Source of the DNA: Oscillospiraceae bacterium
Lineage (GTDB): Bacteria; Bacillota; Clostridia; Oscillospirales; SIG627
Assembly: GCA_015063985.1 (NCBI GenBank)
Contig: SVTC01000018.1
Location: 1-48,737, forward strand
Reading direction: 5' to 3'
Length of the DNA stretch: 48,737 nt
Part shown: piece by piece, positions 14,407 to 22,660 of the stretch
Position numbering within the stretch: the stretch's first letter is position 1
Layout of the letters: every line of letters begins with the position of its first letter
Program-made: the position numbers and the translations under genes
Notes under the pieces: model-generated
What the model was told of the DNA's origin: nothing
Databases searched by the model: none
What the model saw: the letters and a program-made list of their open reading frames with translations, nothing else

Positions 14407-16361
14407 AGGCTGTATTCTCTTCTCATGATAACGTGATCCTGGAACTTTTTGTCCAGCTCCACAAAGTACGCACTCCATCCCCAGATCCTTACAATGAGTT
14501 GTCTGTAGCTGTCGGGATCGCCCTGAGCCTTTTTCAGAGTCTCGGCATTTACGGCATTGAGCTGAAGCTGATGTCCGCCCTTGGTTATAAAGGCTTTAAC
14601 CAGCATAGCTATCTTTGTTATGCTTTCATCGTCGCCGAACATACTCTGACTGAACTCCAGGGTCAGAGGACCGCCGTTGATGACGTCGTGAAAGTTTTGC
14701 TTTGTGAAGGAGCTTATGATTGAGAAGGGACCCTTTGTTTGGGCGAAAATAGATGGGGAGAAGTTTGTTCCGAAGGGCTCGCCCTTTCTTCTGCCGTCGC
14801 AGGAGGCACCCATGGAGTCTGCGTGCCACAGATAGTACATCGCCGTGCCCGTGCCCGCTCTGAAGCGGCCGCCGAGACAATTTTTCTTTCCCTTCAGGCT
14901 GTCTGCAAAGCTTTGGAGCAGCCTTGAGCACATCAGGTCGCTTCTGTCATCGTCACTGCCCATTTTAGGAGCCTTTGTCCTCAGCTTGTTTAAAAGCTCG
15001 GGGGAGTTTTCAAAGTTTTCATCCACTGCCTTAAGAAGCTCGGGGAGGGTGATCTGCTTTTTGTCGAAAACCAACTCCTTTATTGCCGCCAGGGAATCAG
15101 CTGCGGTGGCAACTCCCGTTCCGTGAATGCCGAAGTTATGGTATTTCGGCTCCAGGAGCAATCTCTGGAAGGGAGAGGGAATAAAGTAAACGTTATTTAT
15201 GCCTTCGGTCATTTTCAGGCATTGATCGTTAATTTCACTTTCCACTGCGCAGAACAGCTCGTCAAAGCTTTTGAATTCGGGCTTTGATCTCGCCGCCTTT
15301 TCCACCACGGCGGGGAAATTAAGAGCATTTATGTTTGCTATATCCGCACCCTTTACCGGGATTATAAATTCCCAGCAGGCGGCGACGGTGTAGTTCCTTG
15401 CGTCCTCGAGATCGTAGCCCATATCGCAAAGGGCGTCGATCACCACGTCGTCGTTGGAGTATTGGGGGAAGCCCAGACCCGCCTTTGTAAGCTTGCTTCC
15501 GAGAATGAATACGCTGTCGGGAGTATTTTTTGATACGCGCAGATTGATCTTCGGATCTATCATCAAAACTCTGTAGCTTGCCTCGAGACAAAGCTCGCTT
15601 AAGAGATTGAATGCTTCCTTGCCATCGCTGTCCACGCCGCCCAGCATCATGCTCTGGCCGTTGTCGCCTTGTTGAACTCCCACGTATTTGTCGCTGTCCT
15701 TGTTGAAGGAAACGAAAAAGTCCTCCAAAAGCTCCAGTGCGCTTTCCCTTGTCTGGATGCCCTTTTCAAGATCCGCCTTCAAATAGGGCCATACGTATTG
15801 GTCAAAGCGGCCGCAGGTGTTGTGGTAGTCGCCCTCCATCCAGAGCGCAAAGTGAACTATCCTGAAAAGCTGAAGTGCCTCGCGGAAGCTTTTTGCACCA
15901 TATCTGGGGGCGTCCTTCAGGCTTTCGTAAACGTCGGTGCGGCCCTCCTGTCTTGCCTTTTCGGCGTATCTGTCGCAAAGGGATAAAAGGGTGTCGATCA
16001 TTCTTGCTCCGTATGCATCGGCCTTGGCTTTAATATAGATTAGACCCTTGTTTATCACCTTTTCAAAATCGCAGCAGAGGTTGGAATTGTAGCCGAGCTC
16101 GTGGATGTAGCGATCCTTTTTGATCTCATCCCACTCCTCGGGGGAAAAGCAGTCGGGAAGGTTTGCGATAGTTCTTAAAAATACTATCTTTTCATCGGGC
16201 AATATAACGGGCTTCTGATGCTCGCACATATATTCAAATCTGCGGGTCATTCTTTCCTCGGGGCAAAGTCCCTTGAACTGACTGTAGAAGAAATCGCTTT
16301 CAAGCTCCGTTCTGTATACGTGGTGCTTTTTTTGTGCTATAAAATCTCTTATTGCAGACAT
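14403..16361 (-). CDS. Glycyl radical enzyme of unknown substrate (PFL-like)
   Basis: 652 aa, about 100-200 residues shorter than pyruvate formate-lyase and the well-studied diol, choline and hydroxyproline enzymes. Active-site thiyl Cys C329 lies in 'TVAACWEFIIP', with E331 forming the C-x-E pair seen in dehydratase and lyase members. The glycyl radical loop near the C-terminus is 'VRIWGWSAYFVELD', with G628 as the radical site; the usual Tyr after this Gly is Trp. 'GFPQYSNDD' near 300 is another family landmark. AAGGAG lies ahead of the ATG. It heads an operon with its activase and a GH51 arabinofuranosidase and faces a divergent AraC regulator. A role in converting a plant-derived polyol, sugar acid or phenolic linked to arabinose is plausible; I do not recognise the subclass. 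Confidence 0.88.
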   Translation of the reverse strand: MSAIRDFIAQKKHHVYRTELESDFFYSQFKGLCPEERMTRRFEYMCEHQKPVILPDEKIVFLRTIANLPDCFSPEEWDEIKKDRYIHELGYNSNLCCDFEKVINKGLIYIKAKADAYGARMIDTLLSLCDRYAEKARQEGRTDVYESLKDAPRYGAKSFREALQLFRIVHFALWMEGDYHNTCGRFDQYVWPYLKADLEKGIQTRESALELLEDFFVSFNKDSDKYVGVQQGDNGQSMMLGGVDSDGKEAFNLLSELCLEASYRVLMIDPKINLRVSKNTPDSVFILGSKLTKAGLGFPQYSNDDVVIDALCDMGYDLEDARNYTVAACWEFIIPVKGADIANINALNFPAVVEKAARSKPEFKSFDELFCAVESEINDQCLKMTEGINNVYFIPSPFQRLLLEPKYHNFGIHGTGVATAADSLAAIKELVFDKKQITLPELLKAVDENFENSPELLNKLRTKAPKMGSDDDRSDLMCSRLLQSFADSLKGKKNCLGGRFRAGTGTAMYYLWHADSMGASCDGRRKGEPFGTNFSPSIFAQTKGPFSIISSFTKQNFHDVINGGPLTLEFSQSMFGDDESITKIAMLVKAFITKGGHQLQLNAVNAETLKKAQGDPDSYRQLIVRIWGWSAYFVELDKKFQDHVIMRREYSL

Positions 16362-16390
16362 TTTTCATTCTCCTTTTATTTTATGATGTC

Positions 16391-16436
16391 AGTATACAAT
16401 ATTTTTGTTGCAATTAAAAGAAAAGCATTGTATAAT
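16391..16436. promoter_or_regulatory. Divergent promoter/operator of the GRE operon and AraC gene
   Basis: For the AraC gene (plus): TTGCAA (16408-16413), 17-bp spacer, TATAAT (16431-16436). For the GRE operon (minus): -10 TATACT (16396-16391) with only a weak -35 (TTTTAA, 16419-16414), as expected of an activator-dependent promoter. An 8-bp perfect inverted repeat, TATACAAT (16393-16400) and ATTGTATA (16427-16434), overlaps both -10 boxes. It is the best candidate operator for the AraC protein, controlling both directions. Confidence 0.7.
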
Positions 16437-16468
16437 AATAGACATAAATTAACTTTTTTGAGGGGCTT

Positions 16469-17320
16469 ATGGTATTATATCAGCAAGAAAATTCAGTTTT
16501 GACCAGTAATCTTGATATTAAATGGTATGATGATTTTTCATATACCGCTCATTTTCACGGAAATTTCGAGCTTGTATACGTCAAAGAGGGTACACTGGAG
16601 GTTTTTGTCGGAGAAAAAAGGCAGGAGGCAAAAACGGGAGAGCTTGTTCTTGTTTTGCCCAATCAGATCCACAGCTATGAAAGCCCCCTTGGCTCAAGAT
16701 GCTGGGTGGGGGTGTTTTCGCCCGATTATGCAAGAGAGTTTTATAACTGTGTGTCGGGACTTGTCAGCGACGGCAACGTTTTCCGTATCGAGGGAGTCGG
16801 CGGTGAGCTTGTTCGGTCAAGGCTTATAGACGCTGCTCTTTCCAGGCTTGAGTATCAGGCTCTTTTTTCCTACGTTTGCGCCGTGTTTTATTCAATGAAA
16901 AGCTTCTCGAGAAGGGGAGCGGAGGACGGAAAGCTTTTTTCGCTGATATTGGAATATATTCAAAAAAATGCCGGCGGAAAAATAAGCCAAAGGCAGATGG
17001 CAAAGGATCTGGGCTATGAGCCCCATTATCTTTCGGGGTATTTGAACAGATTTTTCCAAAGCGGATTTAACGATCTTCTGAACCGCACAAGGATAGATAA
17101 CGCAAAGCAGCTTATGCAGAACGGAGAAAAGAGTCTTTCCAGAATAGCGATGGAAAGCGGCTTCGGATCAATAAGAAGCTTTAACAGAGCGTGGCAGCTC
17201 TACGAAAAAGAAGAACCCCGTCAAACGCAAAAACGCCTGACGGGAGGTGAGTCAAATATTTTTTCTTCTAAGATCGGTGCCCTCGAAAAGCATAACGCAA
17301 AACTCACCGAAAAGCCTTGA
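16469..17320 (+). CDS. AraC-family regulator, cupin sensor plus HTH
   Basis: 283 aa. Residues 1-150 form a cupin-like effector domain ('YTAHFHGNFELVYVKEGTLEVFVG' and 'LVLPNQIHSYES', the His-containing beta barrel of AraC sensors). Residues about 165-265 hold two helix-turn-helix units: 'ISQRQMAKDLGYEPHYLSGYL' and 'SLSRIAMESGFGSIRSFNRAW'. The gene is divergent from the GRE-GH51 operon, 107 bp away, so it is very likely its regulator, responding to a sugar or a downstream metabolite. The last 69 nt overlap the 3' end of the convergent DnaI-like gene. The tail after residue 250 is atypical and could be longer than the functional protein needs. Confidence 0.9.
   Translation: MVLYQQENSVLTSNLDIKWYDDFSYTAHFHGNFELVYVKEGTLEVFVGEKRQEAKTGELVLVLPNQIHSYESPLGSRCWVGVFSPDYAREFYNCVSGLVSDGNVFRIEGVGGELVRSRLIDAALSRLEYQALFSYVCAVFYSMKSFSRRGAEDGKLFSLILEYIQKNAGGKISQRQMAKDLGYEPHYLSGYLNRFFQSGFNDLLNRTRIDNAKQLMQNGEKSLSRIAMESGFGSIRSFNRAWQLYEKEEPRQTQKRLTGGESNIFSSKIGALEKHNAKLTEKP
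17205..17244 (-). terminator. DnaI-like gene terminator embedded in the AraC coding end
   Basis: On the minus strand CCCGTCA (17244-17238) and TGACGGG (17223-17217) form a 7-bp stem 8 nt past the DnaI-like stop, and a T-rich tract (GTTCTTCTTTTT) follows. The same bases encode the last part of the AraC protein on the other strand. Confidence 0.65.
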
Positions 17321-18226
17321 GATTATTCTCTGGTCGTACTGATTCTCCAGTGCCTTGTAGCCCAAATTCGTGCTTATTATCATAGGCTTTTGGGAAACCA
17401 GGCGGGTGTTTATGAGGTTGTAGATTATACTCACGGAGTTTTTGCCTTGGTACTCTGCACCCAGATCATCCACGATAAGCAGATCGCATTGGAAGAACTT
17501 GTCGGTGGATACCTCCTGCGCGGAGGTAAAGCGCTCCTTTTCAAAGGTGCTGAGAATGTTGGGGGCTGTCTCGTATACCACGTCGTAGCCCTTGGCGATG
17601 ACCTCCTTGGCGATGGCGGAGCTCAGATGAGTCTTGCCAAGTCCCGTGGCTCCCACGAAGAGAAGACTGTCGCTTTGCAGTGAAAACTCCTTTGCATATA
17701 AGCGGCAACGGTCGGATATGCCCTTCATGATCTGATAGTCACTGTAGCCCGTTTTGGGATCGCGGGTCTTGGAATAATTGTCAAGGGAAAAGCTTTCAAA
17801 GCTCTGCGTGCGGACAAGATTCTTAAGCCCGGAGCTTTCATAGCCGGCCTTCACAAGCTCCTCTCTTAAGCATTGGCACATATCCATTCCGCAGTAGCCG
17901 GTGTCATTGCACTTGTTGCAGGAAAACTTCACGTTGGTGTAGTCCTCGGGATAGCCGTTTGCCTTTAAGAGCTCGCCTCTTATCTTTCTTAGGGCGAGAT
18001 TTTCCTCCTTTAGCTTTTCAAGCCTTTCCTCCAGCCCCTCGGGACCGAGCTGGGCCTGAGCGAAGTACTTAAAGCCGATAAGGCTTATTTTTTCATCCAA
18101 TGCCTTTATTTCGGGGATGGCAAGGTAGATTTTTTGCTTTTTTTCCGCGGCGGCGGCAAGAGCTTTTTGAGGCCTTTGGGCGTAGTCGGATAATATTTTT
18201 GCGGCGTTTTGCTTGTTGTAACTCAT
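17252..18226 (-). CDS. DnaI/DnaC-like replicative helicase loader
   Basis: 324 aa. The N-terminal half is a coiled coil followed by a zinc-binding segment with CxxC and CxC pairs ('FSCNKCNDTGYCGMDMCQC') around 105-125, as in DnaI. The AAA+ ATPase has Walker A 'GATGLGKT' near 200 and Walker B 'LLIVDDLGAE' near 260, plus 'RIISRLF' close to the sensor 2 region. In Bacillota it loads the replicative helicase at origins and stalled forks. Its start overlaps the DnaD-like gene by 4 nt, so loader and DnaD partner are co-translated. It could be named DnaC in some genomes. Confidence 0.9.
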   Translation of the reverse strand: MSYNKQNAAKILSDYAQRPQKALAAAAEKKQKIYLAIPEIKALDEKISLIGFKYFAQAQLGPEGLEERLEKLKEENLALRKIRGELLKANGYPEDYTNVKFSCNKCNDTGYCGMDMCQCLREELVKAGYESSGLKNLVRTQSFESFSLDNYSKTRDPKTGYSDYQIMKGISDRCRLYAKEFSLQSDSLLFVGATGLGKTHLSSAIAKEVIAKGYDVVYETAPNILSTFEKERFTSAQEVSTDKFFQCDLLIVDDLGAEYQGKNSVSIIYNLINTRLVSQKPMIISTNLGYKALENQYDQRIISRLFGEFCVMLFEGTDLRRKNI

Positions 18227-19116
18227 TTTTCACTCCTGCTTTTGCTTACTGCCGCACGGAAGAAATCCTCGGCGTCGAAGCTTTTTTGTGAGGCACCGGC
18301 GGTGCCGTGCTTGGGAGAATCAAGGCTCGAAGGGGAGGAGAGTATCTTGTCCATATAGGCAAGACTGGGCTCCTTGATGGCGTTGACGTTTTGCTCGTAT
18401 GCCTCGGTGATCCTTTCAAAGCTGAGCTTTTCGTTCATCCAACGGTTTAGTATTCCCGCTTCCTTTTTCGTTAGTGCTCTGGACCCGAAGCCGCAAAGAA
18501 GCTTTATTCTTCCCTCAAGGGAGGAATACTCCTTTATGTTTGAAATGTGAGCTTCCACTGCCTCGTAGCTGGTAAGCTGCTTGTTTGCAAGATCTGAAAG
18601 CATTTTTTCGATATATCTCAGCGACGATTTGTTTTCGCCCACACAGTATTCGGTGACAAGCATTATCACGTCGGGCGTGAAGCGCATGGAGTCTGTGAAG
18701 GAATAGAGGGTGGCAAGCTCCTGAGTGTTCAAAAGCTTTCCCAGCTTTCTTTCGGTGTATTCTCTCAGCGAGGCGAAGTCCTTGGACTCATCCACCGCAG
18801 AGCTGAGCTGATCGTTGGTGTAATATGCCCTTTCCTTGGCAGGGGATCTTTTCCTTGCCTGATGCTGCTCGAGCAGATCCGCACCTCTTAAATATGCCAA
18901 AGCACTTTTCACGGTCTTCTGATCGTAGCCGTATCTTTCAAGCTCTGCGAAAATATCTCCGTCCTCAAAGCTGTCGGAGGAGCGTCTTGAGCAGTAAATA
19001 TGGATGTATAAAAGTATTTTGATCTCGTCCTCGCTCATCTGGCCGAGCCTTTCGCCAAGCTCGGTGGGCAAGCATATTTGCTGATAAGGGCTTATGTTTT
19101 TCAGTTTATAATGCAT
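18223..19116 (-). CDS. DnaD/DnaB-domain replication initiation protein
   Basis: 297 aa. The N-terminal ~110 residues resemble a winged helix ('EIKILLYIHIYCSRR' and 'DGDIFAELERYGYDQKTVKSAL'). Two DnaD-type helical domains follow, the second ending with 'KKEAGILNRWMNEKLSFERITEAYEQNV', the hallmark W and the 'I..AYE..V' pattern. In Bacillota, DnaD and DnaB link DnaA-opened DNA to the helicase loader. The start is ATG 19116, with no strong GGAGG (AAGGAAG is present upstream). It is the first gene of a two-gene operon with the DnaI-like loader and diverges from tig. Confidence 0.9.
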   Translation of the reverse strand: MHYKLKNISPYQQICLPTELGERLGQMSEDEIKILLYIHIYCSRRSSDSFEDGDIFAELERYGYDQKTVKSALAYLRGADLLEQHQARKRSPAKERAYYTNDQLSSAVDESKDFASLREYTERKLGKLLNTQELATLYSFTDSMRFTPDVIMLVTEYCVGENKSSLRYIEKMLSDLANKQLTSYEAVEAHISNIKEYSSLEGRIKLLCGFGSRALTKKEAGILNRWMNEKLSFERITEAYEQNVNAIKEPSLAYMDKILSSPSSLDSPKHGTAGASQKSFDAEDFFRAAVSKSRSEK

Positions 19117-19149
19117 GGCGCTTCCTTAAATCTTTTCTCTTTTGAGCAA

Positions 19150-19178
19150 ATTATACCATAAATCCAAGCTAAGGTCAA
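19150..19178 (-). promoter_or_regulatory. Sigma-A promoter of the DnaD-DnaI operon
   Basis: On the minus strand TTGACC (19178-19173), 17-bp spacer, TATAAT (19155-19150), 34 bp before the ATG at 19116. Confidence 0.9.
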
Positions 19179-19236
19179 TAAAAACCGAAAATATAAATAA
19201 TATACAAAAATTTCGCAAAAATTTGTTTGTTTTGAC

Positions 19237-19265
19237 TTGACATTTTTTCGTATAAAGTATAAAAT
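19237..19265 (+). promoter_or_regulatory. Sigma-A promoter of the tig-clpP-clpX block
   Basis: TTGACA (19237-19242), 17-bp spacer, TAAAAT (19260-19265) within TATAAAAT. The 5' leader that follows contains CTTCG...CGAAG, a 5-bp hairpin partly covering the GAAGGG that serves as a weak ribosome-binding site. No CtsR or CIRCE-type operator is seen. Confidence 0.85.
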
Positions 19266-19341
19266 ATATTGGTATGTCATGGATATGCTATGAAATATTA
19301 AAAAAGGAGCAGTTCTTCGCTCAGACGAAGGGTATGTTATT

Positions 19342-20673
19342 ATGAGTCTTAAGAACGTAAAAAATGAAGAAAAGAACAAGGTTACCCTGGAGATAGTTAT
19401 CCCCAAGGCTGATTTTGATGCAGAGGTGACCAAGGTATTCAAGAAAAAATCCGGATCCATTGCCATCAACGGCTTCCGTAAGGGCAAGGCTCCCAGAAGC
19501 GTTATCGAAAAGATCTACGGCAAGGGTGTGTTCTACGAGGATGCTCTCAACAATCTTCTCCCCGCTGTTCTCAGTGAGGCAGTTAAGGAGTCCGGTGCAG
19601 AGGTAGTAAGCCAGCCCGAGCTTGAGGTCGGAGATATTAACGACGAGGGCGTTTCTCTCACCGCAAAGTATTTTGTTAAGCCCGAGGTAACCGTTAAGGA
19701 GTACAAGGGACTTGAGGCTGAAAGGACAGTAAGAGAAGCAAGCGACGAAGAGGTCGACGCTGAGATCCAGCGCACCAGAGAGCGCAATGCAAGAACCGTT
19801 GAGGTCACCGACCGCGCCGCTCAGGATAAGGATATCACCGATATCGACTACGAGGGCAGTGTTGACGGAGAGCTCTTCGACGGCGGCAGCGCAAAGGGTC
19901 ACAAGCTCACTCTCGGAAGCGGCTCCTTCATCCCCGGCTTCGAGGATCAGATCATCGGTCACAGTGTAGGCGATGAGTTTGACGTTAACGTTACCTTCCC
20001 CGAGGATTATCACGCAGAGAATCTCAAGGGTAAGGCTGCAGTATTTAAGGTAAAGCTCAACGGTATCGAGTACAAGGAGCTTCCCGAGCTTGACGACGAG
20101 TTTGCAAAGGACGTCAGCGAATTTGATACCTTTGATGAATATAAAGCGGACGTTAAGGCAAAAATAAACGACAGATACTCCAAGATGGCTGATAACGAGG
20201 TAGAGACCAAGCTTATCGATGCTCTTATAGAGAATACCGAGGCAGACATTCCTCAGTGTATGTTCGACGAGGAAGCCAACGCAATGCTCAGAGATTACGA
20301 GCAGAGAATGGCTCAGCAGGGTATCGGACTTGATATGTATATGAAGTACACCGGTATGACCGTCGAGAAGATGACCGAGCAGCTTATGCCCCAGGCACAG
20401 CGTCAGGTCAAGACCAGACTTGCTCTTGAAAAGGCTGCTGAGATGGAGGCTATCGAGGTCAGCGATGCCGATATGGATGAGGAGATCAATTCTCTTGCAG
20501 AGAGCTACGGCATGAAGGCAGAGGATATCAAGAATATGGTAGATCCCAAGCTTATCGCAGCCGATATCAAGAATAAGAAGATGGTAGAGATCATCAAATC
20601 TTCTGCTAAGATCACCGAAAAGGCTTACGTTGAAGAAAAGCCCGAGGAGAAGGCTGAAGAAAAGGCTGAGTAA
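19342..20673 (+). CDS. tig: Trigger factor, ribosome-associated chaperone
   Basis: 443 aa, full length. The N-terminal ribosome-binding domain includes 'NGFRKGKAPRSVIEKIYG' near residue 40, carrying the GFRxGxxP signature. An FKBP-type prolyl isomerase domain follows (about 155-240, 'DYEGSVDGELFDGG', 'SFIPGFEDQIIG'). The C-terminal helical arms extend to an Ala/Glu/Lys-rich tail. It binds nascent chains at the exit tunnel and is followed by clpP and clpX, the conserved Bacillota order. Codon use shows strong bias toward one codon for several residues, as expected of a highly expressed gene. Confidence 0.97.
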   Translation: MSLKNVKNEEKNKVTLEIVIPKADFDAEVTKVFKKKSGSIAINGFRKGKAPRSVIEKIYGKGVFYEDALNNLLPAVLSEAVKESGAEVVSQPELEVGDINDEGVSLTAKYFVKPEVTVKEYKGLEAERTVREASDEEVDAEIQRTRERNARTVEVTDRAAQDKDITDIDYEGSVDGELFDGGSAKGHKLTLGSGSFIPGFEDQIIGHSVGDEFDVNVTFPEDYHAENLKGKAAVFKVKLNGIEYKELPELDDEFAKDVSEFDTFDEYKADVKAKINDRYSKMADNEVETKLIDALIENTEADIPQCMFDEEANAMLRDYEQRMAQQGIGLDMYMKYTGMTVEKMTEQLMPQAQRQVKTRLALEKAAEMEAIEVSDADMDEEINSLAESYGMKAEDIKNMVDPKLIAADIKNKKMVEIIKSSAKITEKAYVEEKPEEKAEEKAE

Positions 20674-20706
20674 TCAGCCAGATTAAACCCAAAGGAGAGA
20701 TTATTT

Positions 20707-21291
20707 ATGGCATTTATTCCTATGGTCGTTGAGCAGACCGGTCACTCCGAGCGTTCTTATGATATTTATTCCCGCTTGCTTAATGACAGAATTATATTCC
20801 TTGCCGATGAGGTAAACGATACTACCGCATCCCTTGTGGTCGCGCAGCTTCTTTACCTTGAGGCTCAGGATCCCGAAAAGGATATTAATTTCTACATCAA
20901 CAGCCCCGGAGGAAGCATTTCCGCGGGAATGGCTATTTATGACACTATGAACTATATCAAATGCGACGTGTCCACCATTTGTGTGGGTATGGCGGCAAGC
21001 ATGGGTGCGTTTTTGCTTGCTGCGGGCACTAAGGGAAAGCGCTTCGCATTGCCCAACAGTGAGATAATGATCCATCAGCCCTTGGGCGGAATGCAGGGTC
21101 AGGCCAGCGACATCAAGATCCACGCCGACCACATTATCAGGATCAAGGAAAAACTCAACACCATTCTTTCTCAGGTCACCGGAAAGCCCCTTGATATAAT
21201 TACAAGAGATACGGATCGCGATAACTTCCTTACCGCCGCACAGGCTATGGAATACGGTCTTATCGATAAGGTGCTTGAAAAGAGACTCTGA
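20707..21291 (+). CDS. clpP: ClpP, ATP-dependent Clp protease proteolytic subunit
   Basis: 194 aa with the catalytic triad S98 ('[13 protein letters not shown]'), H123 ('[10 protein letters not shown]') and D172 ('RDTDRDNF'). AAAGGAG precedes the ATG. The protein forms the tetradecameric chamber used with ClpX or ClpC. It lies 33 nt after tig and 64 nt before clpX; a hairpin in the latter gap may set the clpP:clpX ratio. Confidence 0.98.
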   Translation: MAFIPMVVEQTGHSERSYDIYSRLLNDRIIFLADEVNDTTASLVVAQLLYLEAQDPEKDINFYINSPGGSISAGMAIYDTMNYIKCDVSTICVGMAASMGAFLLAAGTKGKRFALPNSEIMIHQPLGGMQGQASDIKIHADHIIRIKEKLNTILSQVTGKPLDIITRDTDRDNFLTAAQAMEYGLIDKVLEKRL

Positions 21292-21298
21292 TAAAACC

Positions 21299-21328
21299 AA
21301 AGCCGCCTTGACTTGTCGGGGCGGCTTT
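21299..21328 (+). terminator. Partial terminator or attenuator between clpP and clpX
   Basis: A 9-bp perfect stem AAAGCCGCC (21299-21307) / GGCGGCTTT (21320-21328) with a 12-nt loop starts 7 nt after the clpP stop. The T-run is only three bases, so termination is probably incomplete. Confidence 0.6.
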
Positions 21329-21355
21329 AACGATAACATTTCGGAAAGGTAAGTT

Positions 21356-22654
21356 ATGTCGAAAACACCTTCTCAGGCTTGCTCATTCTGTGGAAAATCC
21401 TATGATGAAGCGGCAATACTCATCCCCGGTCCCGATGGAGTTTATATTTGCAACGATTGCGTGGCTCTTTGCAATATGGTCATTGAGGAATACAGTGAAA
21501 AGCGCAGGGAGGAGATAGACGATTCTCTGTCTCTTGAAACGCTTCCCAAGCCCAGTGCTATCAAAAAAATGCTTGACGAATACGTCATTGGCCAGGAAAG
21601 TGCAAAAAAGGTACTCAGTGTAAGCGTTTATAACCACTATAAGAGGCTTCTGTCCAAAAAAGAGGATGACGGCGTGGACATTCAAAAGAGCAACGTTTTG
21701 CTTCTCGGTCCCACCGGATGCGGAAAGACTTATCTTGCTCAGACTCTTGCCAAGGCGTTGAAGGTGCCCTTTGCCATTGCCGATGCAACCACTCTTACCG
21801 AGGCGGGATACGTTGGCGAAGACGTGGAAAATATCCTTCTCAGACTTATTCAGGCGGCTGATTTTGACGTTGAATTGGCTCAAAGAGGAATTATCTATCT
21901 TGATGAGATAGATAAAATATCCCGTAAGAGTGAAAACCGCTCCATTACCCGTGACGTTTCGGGCGAGGGAGTTCAGCAGGCGCTTTTGAAGATATTCGAG
22001 GGCACTGTGGCAAACGTTCCTCCTCAGGGCGGAAGAAAGCATCCCAATCAGGAATTTATTCAGATCGACACGAGAAACATCCTCTTCATCTGCGGCGGTG
22101 CCTTTGACGGAATGGAAAAGCTCATTGCCAAGAGAATGGGTGATAAAACGGTTGGTTTTGGCACAGCCGAGGCTGAGAAGAAGCCCGATACCTTGAAAAA
22201 CGTGGTCAGCCACGATCTTGTTAAGTACGGTCTTATTCCTGAGCTTGTGGGAAGGATCCCGCTTATAGTTGCCCTTGACGATCTTGATGAGGAAAGCTTT
22301 GTAAGAATTTTAAAGGAGCCCAAAAACTCCCTCTATAAGCAGTATAGCAAGCTTTTCGAGCTGGACGGTGTTAAGCTGGAGATCACTCCCGAGGCATTTT
22401 TGGAGATCGCCCGCCTTGCCAAGGAAAGAAAGACGGGAGCAAGAGGTCTCAGAGCCATCATAGAGGAATTTATGATGGAATATATGTACACCGTTCCCGA
22501 TGATGACAGTATAGAGAAGATCATCATCACTCCCGAGGCAGTAAATCAAAGCGGCAAAGCGCTGATAAAGAAAAAGAGAGGCGCTTCGTCGGGGAAAAAA
22601 ACTCCCGTTGTTAAAAAGTCTTCTGCTGCCAAAGTAAAAAATATCGCACAATAA
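21356..22654 (+). CDS. clpX: ClpX, AAA+ unfoldase of the Clp protease
   Basis: 432 aa. N-terminal zinc-binding domain with C9, C12, C32 and C35. Walker A '[17 protein letters not shown]' near 120, Walker B '[10 protein letters not shown]' near 180, and the pore loop 'GYVG' near 155. The C-terminal small AAA domain contains '[18 protein letters not shown]'. The tail is a Lys/Ser-rich extension. It unfolds tagged substrates into ClpP. AAAGG is the ribosome-binding site. A MITE-like element begins 6 nt after its stop and supplies the hairpin used as terminator. Confidence 0.98.
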   Translation: MSKTPSQACSFCGKSYDEAAILIPGPDGVYICNDCVALCNMVIEEYSEKRREEIDDSLSLETLPKPSAIKKMLDEYVIGQESAKKVLSVSVYNHYKRLLSKKEDDGVDIQKSNVLLLGPTGCGKTYLAQTLAKALKVPFAIADATTLTEAGYVGEDVENILLRLIQAADFDVELAQRGIIYLDEIDKISRKSENRSITRDVSGEGVQQALLKIFEGTVANVPPQGGRKHPNQEFIQIDTRNILFICGGAFDGMEKLIAKRMGDKTVGFGTAEAEKKPDTLKNVVSHDLVKYGLIPELVGRIPLIVALDDLDEESFVRILKEPKNSLYKQYSKLFELDGVKLEITPEAFLEIARLAKERKTGARGLRAIIEEFMMEYMYTVPDDDSIEKIIITPEAVNQSGKALIKKKRGASSGKKTPVVKKSSAAKVKNIAQ

Positions 22655-22660
22655 GAAAGA

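Noticed and set aside
19321-20013. Antisense open frame of 230 codons opposite tig
   Set aside because: Explained by strong codon bias of a highly expressed chaperone gene; no start signal.
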